Positions 34,520 through 45,316 of a DNA stretch of 48,684 bases are shown in pieces; positions within the stretch are counted from its first letter, which is position 1; every line of letters starts with the position of its first letter. The notes under the pieces were generated by a model. The model did not search any database. It was not told where the DNA came from and saw only the letters and a program-made list of their open reading frames with translations. A program made the position numbers and the translations under genes. This DNA is from Aeriscardovia sp. (lineage in GTDB: Bacteria; Actinomycetota; Actinomycetes; Actinomycetales; Bifidobacteriaceae): assembly GCA_017632535.1 (NCBI GenBank), contig JAGBRC010000019.1, positions 1-48,684 of the forward strand. The letters are read 5' to 3'.

Positions 34520-35427
34520 GGGTTTTCAGAGTCAAGGGCCCCTTCCTGCCGCCGGGGCGAAGAAGTTTGGCATTGGGGAGCTTCGACGGGCTGCACCGGG
34601 GGCACCTTTCGGTGATTTCTTTAGCAAAGGGAGCTGCCAGATCCAAAGGGATAAGTTCCGCCGCCATGATTTTTGACCCCAGGCCGGATCCGAGAAAGCC
34701 TGAGATAACTTCCCTTTCCCAGCAGATGAGGCTCTTTAAGTCGCTGGGAATAGACGAGCTTTTTGTGGCTTCCTTCAACCCCTGCCTTCAGTCTATGACT
34801 TATCAGGATTTTCTCACTTCCCTTTGCTTCTGCGGAGTAGAGGATCTGGCGATCGGCCCATTTACCTGCCTGGGGCGCGGGGGAGAGGGGACAGTAGAGA
34901 AAGTGGAAGAATTTTGCCAAGGCCTCCCCCTCAGGATCCGCCTCTCCTCTCCCATAAAAGCTCTGGGGGGAAGGGTGAGTTCAACCAGGATAAGGCAGAT
35001 GCTGCAGGAAGGAAGGGTGAAGGAGGCCCATTCTCTCCTCTCCCGCCCACACAGTGTGGAAGGGCTGGTAGTCCGCGGGCTCAAGAACGGCAGGAAAATG
35101 GGATTTCCTACGGCAAACCTCGGAGGGAAGGTGGAAGGGCTAGTACCGGCCCAGGGAGTGTACTGCGGATACTTGAAAGTCGGGGGGCAAAACTTTCGGG
35201 CTGCAATCTCGGTGGGGACTAATCCCACGGTGAGCCCGGAATCTAGGGAGATAAAAGTGGAGGTTCATGTGCTGGACGGCTTCTCTTCCCCCCTATACGG
35301 CTGCAGAGTTGAAGTAAAGTTCTTGGATTTTCTGCGGCCCCAAAGAACTTTTTCTTCCTCCGCCTCCTTAGAGGACGCGATCGCCCGGGACGCAATCGAG
35401 AGCGCCGAGAAGGTCCCTAAGATTTAA
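34516..35427 (+). CDS. ribF: Bifunctional riboflavin kinase / FAD synthetase
   Basis: Makes FMN and then FAD from riboflavin. The 303-residue protein has the N-terminal FAD-synthetase nucleotidyltransferase motif LALGSFDGLHRGHL (about 16-29), the second motif GGRVSSTRIRQML (about 153), and the C-terminal riboflavin-kinase fold starting GLVVRGLKNGRKMGFPTANL with the PTAN motif. ATG overlaps the truB stop (atga). There is no riboswitch upstream, as expected inside an operon. Confidence 0.95.
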   Translation: MRVFRVKGPFLPPGRRSLALGSFDGLHRGHLSVISLAKGAARSKGISSAAMIFDPRPDPRKPEITSLSQQMRLFKSLGIDELFVASFNPCLQSMTYQDFLTSLCFCGVEDLAIGPFTCLGRGGEGTVEKVEEFCQGLPLRIRLSSPIKALGGRVSSTRIRQMLQEGRVKEAHSLLSRPHSVEGLVVRGLKNGRKMGFPTANLGGKVEGLVPAQGVYCGYLKVGGQNFRAAISVGTNPTVSPESREIKVEVHVLDGFSSPLYGCRVEVKFLDFLRPQRTFSSSASLEDAIARDAIESAEKVPKI

Positions 35428-35445
35428 TTTCTCAGCATCTGAGGG

Positions 35446-35451
35446 TACAAT
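35446..35451 (+). promoter_or_regulatory. Candidate -10 element for rpoBC
   Basis: TACAAT preceded by gaggg, 21 bases after the end of ribF. The -35 is poor. If real, the transcript would have a leader of about 100 bases before the likely rpoB start. Confidence 0.35.
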
Positions 35452-35488
35452 AGCGGGGCGTAAAGTGTCATATAGCGGGCATGCCAGC

Positions 35489-35514
35489 ATTCTCTGGTTG
35501 CCCAATCAGAGAAT
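35489..35514 (+). other. Inverted repeat in the rpoB leader
   Basis: attctctg (35489-35496) and cagagaat (35507-35514) form a perfect 8 bp stem with a ten-base loop. It lies between the candidate promoter and the likely rpoB start at 35565. Confidence 0.5.
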
Positions 35515-35564
35515 CAAAAGCAACATTTCATTCGATTTCAACCGGATTTGCGAGGATTTGCAAT

Positions 35565-38500
35565 TTGACTGCTGAAAAAACTAACTCTCCCGAAGGCGAA
35601 AACACCTTGGTGTCTCTCCACAAGGCCCCCAAGCGCTTGAACTTCGCCACTATAAAGGAGCCCTTGGAGCTCCCGAACCTTTTGGACGTGCAGACCGAGT
35701 CCTTTGACTGGCTCATAGGCAACGATCGCTGGAAAGAGAGGGTGAAGGAAGACGAAAAAAACGGCACCTTCGACACTCCCCATGTCAGCGGACTCGAGGA
35801 GGTTTTTGAAGATATCTCCCCGATAGAGAACTATGCCAAAACCATGAAGCTGACTTTCAAAAACCCTTACCTGGATGAGCCTAAGCACACTTGGGAAGAA
35901 TGCAAGGAACAGGGCTGGACCTACTCTGCGGGGCTGTTTGTGGAGGCAGAATTCTCATATGAGAGTATCTTCAAAAAGCAGCACGTGTTCATGGGGGACC
36001 TGCCTTTGCAGACCCCCCGCGGAACTTTCATAATTTCAGGCGCCGAAAGGGTCGTAGTATCCCAGCTCGTCAGAAGCCCGGGAGTGTACTTCGACCGCGG
36101 CGGAACAACTGACGGCGAGAAGGAGAAGGAGGTCTTCAGCGGGAGAATCATCCCCTCCAGAGGAGCCTGGTTGGAATTTGAGATCGGCAAATCCGGCAAG
36201 TTCGACATAAGGGTCGACAGGCGCAAAAAGGTCCCCGTAATCGTCTTCCTGCAAGGCATGGGGATGAGCATAGAGGAAATCCGCAAGGAGTTCGAGGGCT
36301 GCCAGACCGTGCTAAAGCTCATAGATTCCCAGGCGCTGCGCGGAAAAGATGAGGAAGAGTCCAGGAACATGGCGCTGGAAAAGATCGCAAAGCTCGTGCG
36401 GCCTAACGACACTGCTACCCCGGAAAGCGGGAGGATCCTCCTCGACAGCTTCTACTTCAACCACCGCCGCTATGACCTGGCCAGGGTCGGAAGGTACAAG
36501 ATAAACCAGAAGCTGGGGCTTTCGATAGACCCGGAGATGAGGTGGCTGACCAAGGAAGATATCTGCGCTTCCCTCCGCTACCTTTGCGCCCTGGCAGAGG
36601 GGGCGAAAACCGTCGACGGGATACAGGACGGGGAAGCTGCGCAGATTCCCGTGGAGACAGACGACATAGACCACTTCGCCAACCGCCACATAAGGCAAGT
36701 TGGAGAACTCATACAGAACCAGTTGCGCAGCGGCTTGAACCGCATGGAGAAGGTGATAAGGGAGAGGATGACCACCCAGGACGCCGAATCCATAACTCCC
36801 CAGTCTCTCCTAAACATCCGCCCCATAGCTACGACGATAAGGGAGTTTTTCGGAACTTCCCAGCTCTCCCAGTTCATGGACCAAAACAACCCCTTGGCAG
36901 GAATTACCAACAAGAGGAGGCTTTCGGCCCTCGGGCCCGGAGGGCTCACCCGAGACAGGGCCAGCATGGAGGTCAGGGACGTCCACTCTTCCCACTACGG
37001 GAGGATGTGCCCGATAGAGTCTCCAGAAGGCCCCAACATCGGCCTCATAGGATCCTTGGCCACTTTTGCCAAGATCGACACTTACGGCTTCATAGAGGCT
37101 CCCTACAGGAGGGTCATCGATCGCAAGGTCACAGATGAGATCACATACATGACTGCCGACGAAGAGGCTCACCACGTCATAGCCCAGGCCAGCCAGAAGC
37201 TGGACAAGGAAGGCAGGATAGAGACTCCTACCGCCCTGGCCAGGGACGGCAAGGAAGAGGCGGTGGACGTGCCGTCAGATGAGGTGGACTACATGGACGT
37301 CTCCCCCAGGGAGATGGTCTCTATAGGATCTTCCCTCATCCCCTTCCTCGAGCATGACGAAGGGCACAGGGCCCTTATGGGCGCCAACATGCAGAGGCAG
37401 GCCGTACCCCTCATAAAGCCCGATGCTCCGCTGGTGGGAACCGGAAGCGAGTGGAGGACCGCATATGATTCGGGCGACTGCGTCATAGCCGATGGAGACG
37501 GCACTGTCTCATACGTCTCTGCCGACACCATCAAAGTCTCCCAGGACGACGGAACCGAAAAGGAATACACCCTTGCAAAGTTCCAGAGGAGCAACCAGAC
37601 CACTTGCTACAACCAAAAGCCGATAGTTTCCGTCGGAGATAGGGTTGAAAAGGGGAGCGTAATCGCCGACGGCCCTGCGATAGACCAGGGGGAGCTCGCC
37701 CTCGGAAAGAACCTGATCATAGCCTTCATGCCATGGAACGGATACAACTACGAGGACGCCACCATAATCAGTCAGAGGCTCGTGAAGGATGACAGCCTGA
37801 GCTCCATCCATATCGAGGGCTACGAGATAGACGCCAGGGATACCAAGCTCGGACCCGAGGAGATCACGCGGGATCTTCCCAACTGCTCAGAAGAGATGCT
37901 GGCAAACTTGGATGAGAACGGAATTATCCGCATCGGGGCCAAAGTGAAGGCGGGAGACATCCTAGTGGGCAAAGTCACCCCCAAGGGCGAAACCGAGCTG
38001 AACCCTGAAGAGAGGCTGCTTAGGGCAATCTTTGGAGAAAAATCCAGGGAAGTTAGGGATGTCTCCCTGCGCCTGCCGCACGGAGAGAGCGGAACCGTCA
38101 TCTCCGTAAAGGAGATAAGCCGGGAAAACGCTTCCGAAGATGCAGAGGAGCTCCCCAGCGGCATCAACCGGATAATAAAGGTCTTCGTGGCTCAGCACAG
38201 GAAGATAAACGTGGGAGACAAGCTCTCGGGGCGCCATGGAAATAAGTGCACCGTAGCCCGCATCCTTCCCGAAGAAGACATGCCGTTCCTCGCGGACGGC
38301 ACTCCTGTAGACATCATGCTCAACCCCCTCTCAGTTCCTTCCAGGATGAACCTCGGCCAAATCCTCGAGCTGCACCTGGGCTGGATAGCCAAGACCGGGT
38401 GGGATGCCGACCTGGATCCCGGAAACTACAAGTGGAAGGCCGCGATCCCCGAAGATGCCCTGAAGGCGGCTCCGGGAACCCTGGTGGCGAGCCCGGTGTT

Positions 38501-39113
38501 CGACGGAGTCAAAGACGACGTGCTTGACGGCCTTTTGAAGACTTCGCTCCCCGGGCCCGACGGTGAAAGGTTGGTGGATTCTTCCGGGAAGGCCGTCCTC
38601 TACGACGGCCGCACCGGCGAGCCCTTCCCCAAGCCCATTTCCGTCGGAATCATGTACATGCTCAAGCTCCACCACCTCGTGGACGACAAGATACACACGA
38701 GGGCTACTGGCCCCTACTCCATGATTACCCAGCAGCCTCTGGGCGGTAAGGCCCAGTTCGGCGGACAAAGGTTCGGAGAAATGGAGGTATGGGCCTTGGA
38801 AGCTTACGGCGCGGCTTATACCCTCCACGAGCTGATGACCGTGAAATCCGACGACATGGACGGAAGGGTGAAAGCCTACGGGGCGATAGTCAAAGGAGAG
38901 AATCTGCAGACCGGGGGCATCCCCGAATCCTTCAAGGTCCTCCTCAAGGAGATGCAGTCTCTGGCCCTGAACGTCGAGGTCCTCAACAGCGACGGCGATC
39001 CGATAGATCTCTCCAAGGAGTCTGAGGACAAGTCGGGATCTGCGGTGCCGAGCCTCGGAATCAATCTCTCTGCCAGGCCTGAAAAACCTCTGTTGGAACC
39101 TATGGATATTTAG
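35565..39113 (+). CDS. rpoB: DNA-directed RNA polymerase beta subunit
   Basis: Core catalytic subunit of RNA polymerase. From TTG 35565 (GAGGA eight bases upstream) the protein is 1182 residues, close to the size of bifidobacterial RpoB; a longer frame from ATG 35481 would add 28 unconserved residues over a hairpin. Visible landmarks are LEVPNLL-like [17 protein letters not shown], the fork-loop/rifampicin region [15 protein letters not shown] and [12 protein letters not shown], and [12 protein letters not shown] near the active site. In the rifampicin region the residue equivalent to E. coli His526 is Asn (codon 36909-36911); Asp516 and Ser531 equivalents are unchanged. rpoC starts 31 bases downstream. 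Confidence 0.98.
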   Translation: MTAEKTNSPEGENTLVSLHKAPKRLNFATIKEPLELPNLLDVQTESFDWLIGNDRWKERVKEDEKNGTFDTPHVSGLEEVFEDISPIENYAKTMKLTFKNPYLDEPKHTWEECKEQGWTYSAGLFVEAEFSYESIFKKQHVFMGDLPLQTPRGTFIISGAERVVVSQLVRSPGVYFDRGGTTDGEKEKEVFSGRIIPSRGAWLEFEIGKSGKFDIRVDRRKKVPVIVFLQGMGMSIEEIRKEFEGCQTVLKLIDSQALRGKDEEESRNMALEKIAKLVRPNDTATPESGRILLDSFYFNHRRYDLARVGRYKINQKLGLSIDPEMRWLTKEDICASLRYLCALAEGAKTVDGIQDGEAAQIPVETDDIDHFANRHIRQVGELIQNQLRSGLNRMEKVIRERMTTQDAESITPQSLLNIRPIATTIREFFGTSQLSQFMDQNNPLAGITNKRRLSALGPGGLTRDRASMEVRDVHSSHYGRMCPIESPEGPNIGLIGSLATFAKIDTYGFIEAPYRRVIDRKVTDEITYMTADEEAHHVIAQASQKLDKEGRIETPTALARDGKEEAVDVPSDEVDYMDVSPREMVSIGSSLIPFLEHDEGHRALMGANMQRQAVPLIKPDAPLVGTGSEWRTAYDSGDCVIADGDGTVSYVSADTIKVSQDDGTEKEYTLAKFQRSNQTTCYNQKPIVSVGDRVEKGSVIADGPAIDQGELALGKNLIIAFMPWNGYNYEDATIISQRLVKDDSLSSIHIEGYEIDARDTKLGPEEITRDLPNCSEEMLANLDENGIIRIGAKVKAGDILVGKVTPKGETELNPEERLLRAIFGEKSREVRDVSLRLPHGESGTVISVKEISRENASEDAEELPSGINRIIKVFVAQHRKINVGDKLSGRHGNKCTVARILPEEDMPFLADGTPVDIMLNPLSVPSRMNLGQILELHLGWIAKTGWDADLDPGNYKWKAAIPEDALKAAPGTLVASPVFDGVKDDVLDGLLKTSLPGPDGERLVDSSGKAVLYDGRTGEPFPKPISVGIMYMLKLHHLVDDKIHTRATGPYSMITQQPLGGKAQFGGQRFGEMEVWALEAYGAAYTLHELMTVKSDDMDGRVKAYGAIVKGENLQTGGIPESFKVLLKEMQSLALNVEVLNSDGDPIDLSKESEDKSGSAVPSLGINLSARPEKPLLEPMDI

Positions 39114-39144
39114 TTTTGGACTTCAAGTTTAAGGAAATGCGTAA

Positions 39145-42100
39145 GTGGTAAACGTAAATGAGTTCTGCAAGCTGAGAATCAGCATGGCTACAACGGAAGA
39201 TATCCGCAATTGGAGCCACGGGGAAATCAAAAAGCCTGAAACTATAAACTACCGCACTCTGAAGCCCGAAAAAGAGGGGCTGTTCAGCGAACAGGTGTTC
39301 GGACCCACCCGGGACTGGGAGTGCGCATGCGGAAAGTACAAGAGGGTCCGCTACAAAGGGATAGTGTGCGAAAGGTGCGGGGTGGAAGTCACCCAGTCCA
39401 GGGTGCGCAGGGAGAGGATGGGCCACATCGACCTGGCCGCTCCCGTCACCCATATCTGGTACTTCAAAGGCATTCCCTCCCGCCTCGGCTACCTTTTGGA
39501 CATTCCCACCCGCGATCTTGAAAAAGTAATTTACTTCGCTTCCTACATCGTCACATTCGTGAACGAAGAGCAAAGGGAGAAAGATCTTGCCAAGCTCGAA
39601 GAGGAATGCGAGCACAGGATGAGCCGAGTGGAAGAGTGGAAGAAAAGGAGGATCGAAGAGAGAAGCAGAATCCTTGAAGACAACTTAAGGGAGCTCGAAG
39701 AGGAGGGCGGCTCTTCCAAAAAGCAGGCCGACGCCCTGAAAAGCGACTTTCAGAAAGCCAAAGAGGACATAGAGGCTAGGGCCGAGGGCAGGAAAGAGGA
39801 GATTAAAAACACCTTTGAGTCCTTTAAGTCCCTAAAGAAGAAAGACCTCATAGACGACATAGATTCTTGGCACGCGATGCAGGATGCCTACGGTGAATAC
39901 TTCGAAGGCGGCATGGGGGCCGAAGCGATAAAGAAGATTTTGGAGACTTTGGACCTAAGGGAGATGGACGCCTCCCTCAGGGACACCATTAAAACCGGCA
40001 CGGGACAGAAAAAGCAGAAGGCGCTAAAGAGGCTGAAAGTGGTAGACGCCTTCCTCAACACCACCAACAGGCCCGAGGCCATGGTGCTTGAAGCCATCCC
40101 CGTAATCCCTCCCGATCTTCGCCCGATGATCCAGCTAGACGGCGGCAGGTTTGCCACTTCTGACCTGAACGACCTCTACAGGAGGGTCATAAACAGAAAC
40201 AACCGCCTAAAGAGGCTGATAGAGCTGGGCGCCCCGGAGATCATGCTCAACAATGAAAAGCGCATGCTCCAGGAGGCTGTAGATTCGCTCTTTGACAACG
40301 GGCGGCGCGGAAAGGTCGTCACCGGAGCCTCCAACAGGCCCTTGAAGTCCTTGGCCATGATGCTCAAGGGCAAGGCGGGAAGGTTCAGACAGAACCTTTT
40401 GGGAAAGAGGGTGGACTTTTCCGGAAGGTCTGTCATAGTCGTAGGCCCCGAGCTCAAAATGCACCAGTGCGGCCTGCCCAAGCCCATGGCCCTAGAGCTT
40501 TTCAAGCCCTTCGTGATAAGAAGGCTGGTAGAGCTGGAATATGTGCAGAACATCAAGGGGGCCAAAAGGCTCATAGACAGGATGGATCCGGTGGTGTGGG
40601 ACGTGCTTGAGGAAGTCATCCACGAGCATCCTGTGCTCCTCAACCGAGCCCCCACCCTCCACAGGCTCTCCATAGAAGCTTTCGAGCCGATACTTGTGGA
40701 AGGAAAGGCAATACACCTGCCCCCGCTCGCCTGCGCCCCGTTTAACGCGGACTTCGACGGCGACCAGATGGCGGTCCATCTTCCTCTTTCCGTGGAGGCC
40801 CAGGCCGAGAGCCGGGTTTTGATGCTCGCTTCCAACAGCATCCTCAAGCCCGCAGACGGGCACACGGTCACCATGCCCAGCCAGGACATGATAATCGGCC
40901 TCTACTGGCTGACCACCACCATAGACGAGCAGCAACAGGAAGTCGAAGAGGCAAAGGAAAAGTACTACGCCAAGCATCCCGGAGGGGAGAGAAGGTTCCC
41001 AGAGATAAAGGACGCCAAGGGGCAGGGAAGGATCTTCAGCAGCGTGGAAGAGGCCAGGATGGCGCTGGATCTCGGCCAAATCGGAATGCAGTCCAAAGTC
41101 CTCATCCGCATGGATAAAGACTTCGTGCTTCCCAAAGACTGGGAGCCGGGGACCCTCAAAGTCCCCTCTACAGGAGAAGAAGTGAAAGAGCAGAGGCTGG
41201 AAGACGGAGGGTATCTTTTTGCCACCAACTACGGCCGACTGCTTTTCAACTCCTGCCTGCCCGTGGACTACCCCTTCATAAACTGCCAAGTCTCTAAGAA
41301 GGTCCTCTCCAAGATCGTCGACGACATCGCCCTGCGCTACGACAGCTCCCAGGCTTCCGCCACCCTTGACGCCTTAAAGGACATGGGCTTTACCAGGGCG
41401 CAGTGGTCTGGGGTGACTATCGCCTTCTCCGACATCCAGGTCCCCCCTGAAAAGGAGGCGGTGATAAAGGACTATGAGGCAAAAGCCGATGAGATTAACG
41501 GCTATTATGTCATGGGCCAGCTGACCGAGTCCGAGAGGCGCCAGGAGCTCATAAGCCTGTGGACGGAGTGCACCGACCAGGTGGCGGAGGATATGGAGGA
41601 AAACTTCGCCCCCGACAACGACCTAAACATCACCGTCAAGTCCGGAGCCCGCGGCAACTGGATGCAGATCCGCCAGATCGCCGGAATGAGGGGCCTTGTG
41701 ACCAACCCCAAGGGCGAAATCATCCCAAGGCCAGTGAAGTCCAACTACAGAGACGGCCTTTCTTCTCTCGAATACTTCATCTCCCAGCACGGGGCGAGGA
41801 AAGGCCTGGCCGATACGGCCCTCAGGACGGCAGAATCCGGTTACCTGACCCGCAGGCTCGTGGACGTCTCCCAGGAAGTGATAATCCGAGAAAAGGACTG
41901 CGGCACCAAGAGGGGGATTGTTATCCCCATAGCCAAGCTAGATGAAGAGGGAAACTGGAGGGTCGACGAGTTCGCCGACGCTTCGGCCTATTCAAGGCTC
42001 CTGGCAGAAGACATAGTGGATCCCAACACGGGCGAGCTGCTCATGAACGCCCAGGAAGCTCTCGACATGCAGGCCATAGAGAACCTCGTTTCCCACGGAG

Positions 42101-43281
42101 TGCACGAGGTGAAGGTGAGGTCGGTTTTGACCTGCGAATCTAAGCTGGGGGTGTGCGCGAGCTGCTACGGCTGGTCGCTTTCGACCAACACCCTAGTAGA
42201 CATAGGAGAGGCGGTAGGTGTCGTGGCGGCCCAGTCTATAGGCGAGCCCGGCACCCAGCTCACCTTGCGCAGCTTCCACTCCGGCGGCGTCGCCTCCGCT
42301 TCCGACATCACTCAGGGCCTTCCCCGAGTGACCGAGCTTTTTGAGGCCAGGACCCCCAGGGGCATGGCCCCCATAACGGAAGTGAGCGGCACGGTCGAAA
42401 TTGACGACAGCGGCAATTTCAGGACGATTCGGATAGTGTCAGAAGGCGGGGAGAAGAGGGAATACCACACCAACAAGCGGATCCCCTTGCTCGTTCACGA
42501 CGGGCAGTTCGTCAAGGCGGGCACTCAGCTCGTAGAAGGATCGGTGGACCCCAAGGAAGTGCTCAGAATCTGCGGCTCTAAAAAGGCCGAAGAGTGCATC
42601 GTCAACGGAGTGCACGATGTCTACAGGTCTCAGGGCGTGGGCATTCACGACAAGCACATAGAGGTCATAGTCCACCAAATGGTCGACAAGGTCGTGATTG
42701 TAGATTCGGGCGACACTTCCCTCTTGCCGGGAGATCTGGTAAGCAAAGCGGAATTTGCAGCCACCGTGAAAAGCGCGCTGGAAAAGGGCCGCAAGCCCGC
42801 GGCCGCTAGGGAGTGCCTGCTGGGCATTACCAAGGCCGCCCTTGCCACCGATTCCTGGCTCTCTGCCGCCTCCTTCCAGGAGACGACTAGGGTCCTGACC
42901 GAAGCCGCCCTCCAGACTAAGGAAGACAACCTGAATGGACTGAAGGAAAACGTCATCATAGGCAAGCTCATTCCCGCCGGCACGGGCCTGAGCCGCTACA
43001 GGAACAGCGAGGTCGAGGTAAACAGCGTGGTCAAAGAGAATGTCTACCCCGGAGTCGGCATGGATAAGTCCTACTCCCTTCTCGAAAATCAGGATCCCAC
43101 TGAAGTGGATATGAGCGGGGTAGACTTCGAGAACCTGGGAGAAGACATGGGGGCAGGCGAGATTCTTTCCCCTGAAGATCCCGGAGCCTACGGGGAGGAA
43201 GATGACAGCGATCCTATAGACGAGCCCGATTCCAACCCCGACGACTTCCCCGAAGGCAGCCAGGAAGATTTGGACGAGTGA
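39145..43281 (+). CDS. rpoC: DNA-directed RNA polymerase beta' subunit
   Basis: The other catalytic subunit. The 1378-residue protein starts at GTG 39145 (AAGGAA upstream) with [20 protein letters not shown], as in other Actinobacteria. The N-terminal zinc site [20 protein letters not shown], the active-site [15 protein letters not shown], and the second zinc-binding region with [19 protein letters not shown] are present, as are the trigger-loop and bridge-helix regions. The C terminus has a ~40-residue acidic extension rich in Asp, Glu and Pro. The stop overlaps the following FHA gene by one base. Confidence 0.98.
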   Translation: MVNVNEFCKLRISMATTEDIRNWSHGEIKKPETINYRTLKPEKEGLFSEQVFGPTRDWECACGKYKRVRYKGIVCERCGVEVTQSRVRRERMGHIDLAAPVTHIWYFKGIPSRLGYLLDIPTRDLEKVIYFASYIVTFVNEEQREKDLAKLEEECEHRMSRVEEWKKRRIEERSRILEDNLRELEEEGGSSKKQADALKSDFQKAKEDIEARAEGRKEEIKNTFESFKSLKKKDLIDDIDSWHAMQDAYGEYFEGGMGAEAIKKILETLDLREMDASLRDTIKTGTGQKKQKALKRLKVVDAFLNTTNRPEAMVLEAIPVIPPDLRPMIQLDGGRFATSDLNDLYRRVINRNNRLKRLIELGAPEIMLNNEKRMLQEAVDSLFDNGRRGKVVTGASNRPLKSLAMMLKGKAGRFRQNLLGKRVDFSGRSVIVVGPELKMHQCGLPKPMALELFKPFVIRRLVELEYVQNIKGAKRLIDRMDPVVWDVLEEVIHEHPVLLNRAPTLHRLSIEAFEPILVEGKAIHLPPLACAPFNADFDGDQMAVHLPLSVEAQAESRVLMLASNSILKPADGHTVTMPSQDMIIGLYWLTTTIDEQQQEVEEAKEKYYAKHPGGERRFPEIKDAKGQGRIFSSVEEARMALDLGQIGMQSKVLIRMDKDFVLPKDWEPGTLKVPSTGEEVKEQRLEDGGYLFATNYGRLLFNSCLPVDYPFINCQVSKKVLSKIVDDIALRYDSSQASATLDALKDMGFTRAQWSGVTIAFSDIQVPPEKEAVIKDYEAKADEINGYYVMGQLTESERRQELISLWTECTDQVAEDMEENFAPDNDLNITVKSGARGNWMQIRQIAGMRGLVTNPKGEIIPRPVKSNYRDGLSSLEYFISQHGARKGLADTALRTAESGYLTRRLVDVSQEVIIREKDCGTKRGIVIPIAKLDEEGNWRVDEFADASAYSRLLAEDIVDPNTGELLMNAQEALDMQAIENLVSHGVHEVKVRSVLTCESKLGVCASCYGWSLSTNTLVDIGEAVGVVAAQSIGEPGTQLTLRSFHSGGVASASDITQGLPRVTELFEARTPRGMAPITEVSGTVEIDDSGNFRTIRIVSEGGEKREYHTNKRIPLLVHDGQFVKAGTQLVEGSVDPKEVLRICGSKKAEECIVNGVHDVYRSQGVGIHDKHIEVIVHQMVDKVVIVDSGDTSLLPGDLVSKAEFAATVKSALEKGRKPAAARECLLGITKAALATDSWLSAASFQETTRVLTEAALQTKEDNLNGLKENVIIGKLIPAGTGLSRYRNSEVEVNSVVKENVYPGVGMDKSYSLLENQDPTEVDMSGVDFENLGEDMGAGEILSPEDPGAYGEEDDSDPIDEPDSNPDDFPEGSQEDLDE

Positions 43282-43787
43282 TGGAAAAGCCGGAAGAAGG
43301 CAGGCCTTTCCCAGAGCCTCCGGCGTTCGGCTGGTACCCTGAGGACCGCATTTGGGCCAAAGAGCATGGTCTGACGGACTACCTGGATCGCTCGGATCTG
43401 TCGGGAATGGGGGACGTGCGCAGGTACTGCGAGCCCAAACATGGAGCCCCTTCCAAGTCCGGAGGGACGGTGATTTTGAGGAACACCTCCAATAACTCCA
43501 TCATCCGCATAAGCTCGGACTCAGTTTTGGGCAGAAAGCCTTCCTCGGGCGGAAGAGGGGAAGAAGTGGAGCTGGCCGATCCCACTAGGACCATATCCAG
43601 GTCTCACGCCCTGATCTATTTCGACGGGGACAAAAACGCCTATGTGGAAGACTTGGGGTCTTTGAACGGGACGTTCGTGATAAAAGATTCGACCGAAAAA
43701 AAAGCGTCCCCCGAGGAACCGGTGCAGCTGGAGGGGGGAGTGCTGCTCAGGCTGGGGGACGAGTTTTACGAAGTCTCTATAGAGTAG
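43281..43787 (+). CDS. FHA-domain protein downstream of rpoC
   Basis: A 168-residue protein whose start ATG shares its first base with the rpoC stop (tgatg), so it is translationally coupled to RNA polymerase genes. Residues 1-55 are a Pro/aromatic segment (FGWYPEDRIWAKEHGL) of unknown fold. Residues ~60-168 are a forkhead-associated domain with VLGRKPS, TISRSHALIYF and LGSLNGTFV, which binds phosphothreonine. An insertion of about 10 residues (SSGGRGEEVE) sits after the GR strand. It converges on, and overlaps by 11 bases, the LRV gene. The kinase that would supply its ligand is not in the window. Confidence 0.88.
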   Translation: MEKPEEGRPFPEPPAFGWYPEDRIWAKEHGLTDYLDRSDLSGMGDVRRYCEPKHGAPSKSGGTVILRNTSNNSIIRISSDSVLGRKPSSGGRGEEVELADPTRTISRSHALIYFDGDKNAYVEDLGSLNGTFVIKDSTEKKASPEEPVQLEGGVLLRLGDEFYEVSIE

Positions 43788-44229
43788 GGGAAGATTCGCC
43801 CTTCCTTTTTTGCAGGGCTTCTTGAATTTCCGGGTCATCTAGGCCCTCGAACCACTCCAAAAGCTCCGGGTAGCAGTTGGGGTTTTGTGCGAGGTATTTT
43901 CTAAGCTCTGGGAAATTCTGAGCTATATCGTGCTGGATCATCGCGTCTTTGACTTCCATCACCTGCTCTGGGGTGTACTCGGTCCCCTCTTTCTGCTTGA
44001 AGGCCGAAGGCGAGAGGGGGATGGACTCTGTCATGATCCTGTGCATTATGATTTTTTTCGTCTTCTCATCCCCGAAGCGGGCGAGCCAGGCCAAAAGGCC
44101 CGGATAGGCCCTGGGGTGGCTCGCCACGTTAGGTCCGAACTCCGGATTTTCGTAGGCTATCAGCGCGAGCAGAGAGGGATCGGCGTTCTCGTCTTGCACC
44201 GCCTGGCAGGCGACGTCGTAATCTACCAT
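43777..44229 (-). CDS. Variant leucine-rich-repeat (LRV) protein
   Basis: A 150-residue soluble helical protein. Two segments, VASHPRAYPGLLAWLARFGD and LAQNPNCYPELLEWFEGLDD, have the pattern A-x-x-P-x-x-x-P-x-L-L-x-W-L of the variant leucine-rich repeat found in many bifidobacterial signalling proteins. The N terminus (VDYDVACQAVQDENADPSLL) looks like a further repeat. The ATG at 44229 is preceded by AAAGGAGAAAGC; the upstream extension of the frame lies in the PP2C gene and is not used. It is 11 bases downstream of the PP2C gene on the same strand. It is probably a protein-protein adaptor; the partner is unknown. Confidence 0.8.
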   Translation of the reverse strand: MVDYDVACQAVQDENADPSLLALIAYENPEFGPNVASHPRAYPGLLAWLARFGDEKTKKIIMHRIMTESIPLSPSAFKQKEGTEYTPEQVMEVKDAMIQHDIAQNFPELRKYLAQNPNCYPELLEWFEGLDDPEIQEALQKRKGESSPTL

Positions 44230-44240
44230 GCTTTCTCCTT

Positions 44241-45089
44241 TTATTCCCTTTGGACGTGCAGGTTCTCCATGGTGGCGTCCGAAATGAAATCTATGTCTTC
44301 CTCTTGGGAGAGCTTGGAAACGAGCCAGCCCTCCTCGCACTCCACTTTTACGTCCACCACGATTACCGTGGCGTTGTCGCTTCCTCCGCCGTCAAGGGCC
44401 GCTTCCACCAGGCAATGGGCCACTTGCTCGGCGCTCTTTTGCGCAGAGCACAGGTTCGCCAGCTTGCTCAAGCTCATTTGGGTGTAGATTCCATCGGAGC
44501 AAATTATAAAGCGGCCGCCTAAATCAGCCCTGTAGAAGTCAGGCTTAAGCGGGGAGGGGGAGCCTATAGCCTGGGTGATGAGGTTTCTGGGTATGAGCTT
44601 CTCCGCTTGTTCGGGAAGGTATTTTCCGGTGTCGATGGCTTTCTGTTGCTCGGAGTGGTCGTGCGTGATCTGCTCGAAAGTGGACCTGTCGAAACCTCCC
44701 TCTTGGGAGGGGCACACGTGGTAGGTCCTAGAATCTCCCACGTTTACCACGTACCACGCATTTCCCTCCTCCTGCATGTCTTCGTCCTTCAGGATGAGGC
44801 CGCTCAGAGTGGTTCCGGCCACTCCCCCCTCCCTGGCCCCGATCTGTTCTACAACGCTTTGGGCCTCCTGCAGGCAGCCCAAAATATCCCCCTTGGTCCT
44901 GACTTTGCAGTTGCCCAGCTTCTCCATGACGGACATGCACGTGGCGCTGGCCTGCCTGCCCTTCACTCCCCCGCCCATGCCGTCGGCCACTAGGTACAGT
45001 CCCTCGGCTTCGAGGTATGAATCCTGGTTGTCGGACCTCTTGAGGCCTATGTCCGAGCAGGCGGCGCTGGAGATGTCGATTTTGCTCAT
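44241..45089 (-). CDS. PP2C-family Ser/Thr protein phosphatase
   Basis: Mn/Mg-dependent phosphatase, cytoplasmic, 282 residues. All core motifs are visible: SDIGLKRSDNQDSYL (Arg18, Asp20, Asp23), VADGMGGG (Asp36), AGTTLSGLIL, VVNVGDSRTYHV, ITHDHS, ICSDGIY and GSDNATVIVVDV. The ~35-residue C-terminal tail is extra and has no recognisable domain. There is no membrane span, unlike PstP of mycobacteria. It heads a two-gene minus-strand unit with the LRV protein, diverges from rpsL, and is near an FHA gene, so it probably removes phosphates from targets read by FHA domains. No PASTA or other kinase gene is in view. Confidence 0.93.
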   Translation of the reverse strand: MSKIDISSAACSDIGLKRSDNQDSYLEAEGLYLVADGMGGGVKGRQASATCMSVMEKLGNCKVRTKGDILGCLQEAQSVVEQIGAREGGVAGTTLSGLILKDEDMQEEGNAWYVVNVGDSRTYHVCPSQEGGFDRSTFEQITHDHSEQQKAIDTGKYLPEQAEKLIPRNLITQAIGSPSPLKPDFYRADLGGRFIICSDGIYTQMSLSKLANLCSAQKSAEQVAHCLVEAALDGGGSDNATVIVVDVKVECEEGWLVSKLSQEEDIDFISDATMENLHVQRE

Positions 45090-45154
45090 TTAAAGTCTTT
45101 CTATGCAAATTACACTAATATCCTACATTTTCTTCCTGTTGCAAAATTGCCGCA

Positions 45155-45184
45155 TTGCGCAAAAGGGCCGCAAAAGGGTAAAAT
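45155..45184 (+). promoter_or_regulatory. Candidate promoter of the rpsL operon
   Basis: TTGCGC (45155-45160) and TAAAAT (45179-45184) with 18-base spacing. A transcript from here would carry a leader of about 125 bases before rpsL. Confidence 0.4.
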
Positions 45185-45195
45185 CAAGGGGCTTA

Positions 45196-45228
45196 CTTGC
45201 GTTAAGCGCAGGTATTTTTTCTTTTTGT
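45196..45228 (+). promoter_or_regulatory. Terminator-like hairpin with T tract in the rpsL leader
   Basis: cttgcg (45196-45201) pairs with cgcagg (45207-45212) with one G-T pair and a five-base loop, followed by a T-rich run at 45213-45228. It resembles a weak intrinsic terminator and could act as an attenuator, although it lies close to the candidate transcription start. Confidence 0.35.
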
Positions 45229-45273
45229 TCATATTAGAAAAACCATCGGGCCGGTGGGCATTGGCTGTGCGCA

Positions 45274-45316
45274 GGGCGCATTGTGCGCCCCCGACCCGCA
45301 ATAAAAAAGGGGTCGG
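45274..45316 (+). promoter_or_regulatory. Two adjacent hairpins before the rpsL start codon
   Basis: First, gggcgca-ttg-tgcgccc (45274-45290), a perfect 7 bp stem. Directly after it, ccgaccc (45291-45297) can pair with gggtcgg (45310-45316), which includes the purine-rich ribosome-binding region and ends at the base before the ATG. The second stem would hide the ribosome-binding site. Confidence 0.6.
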
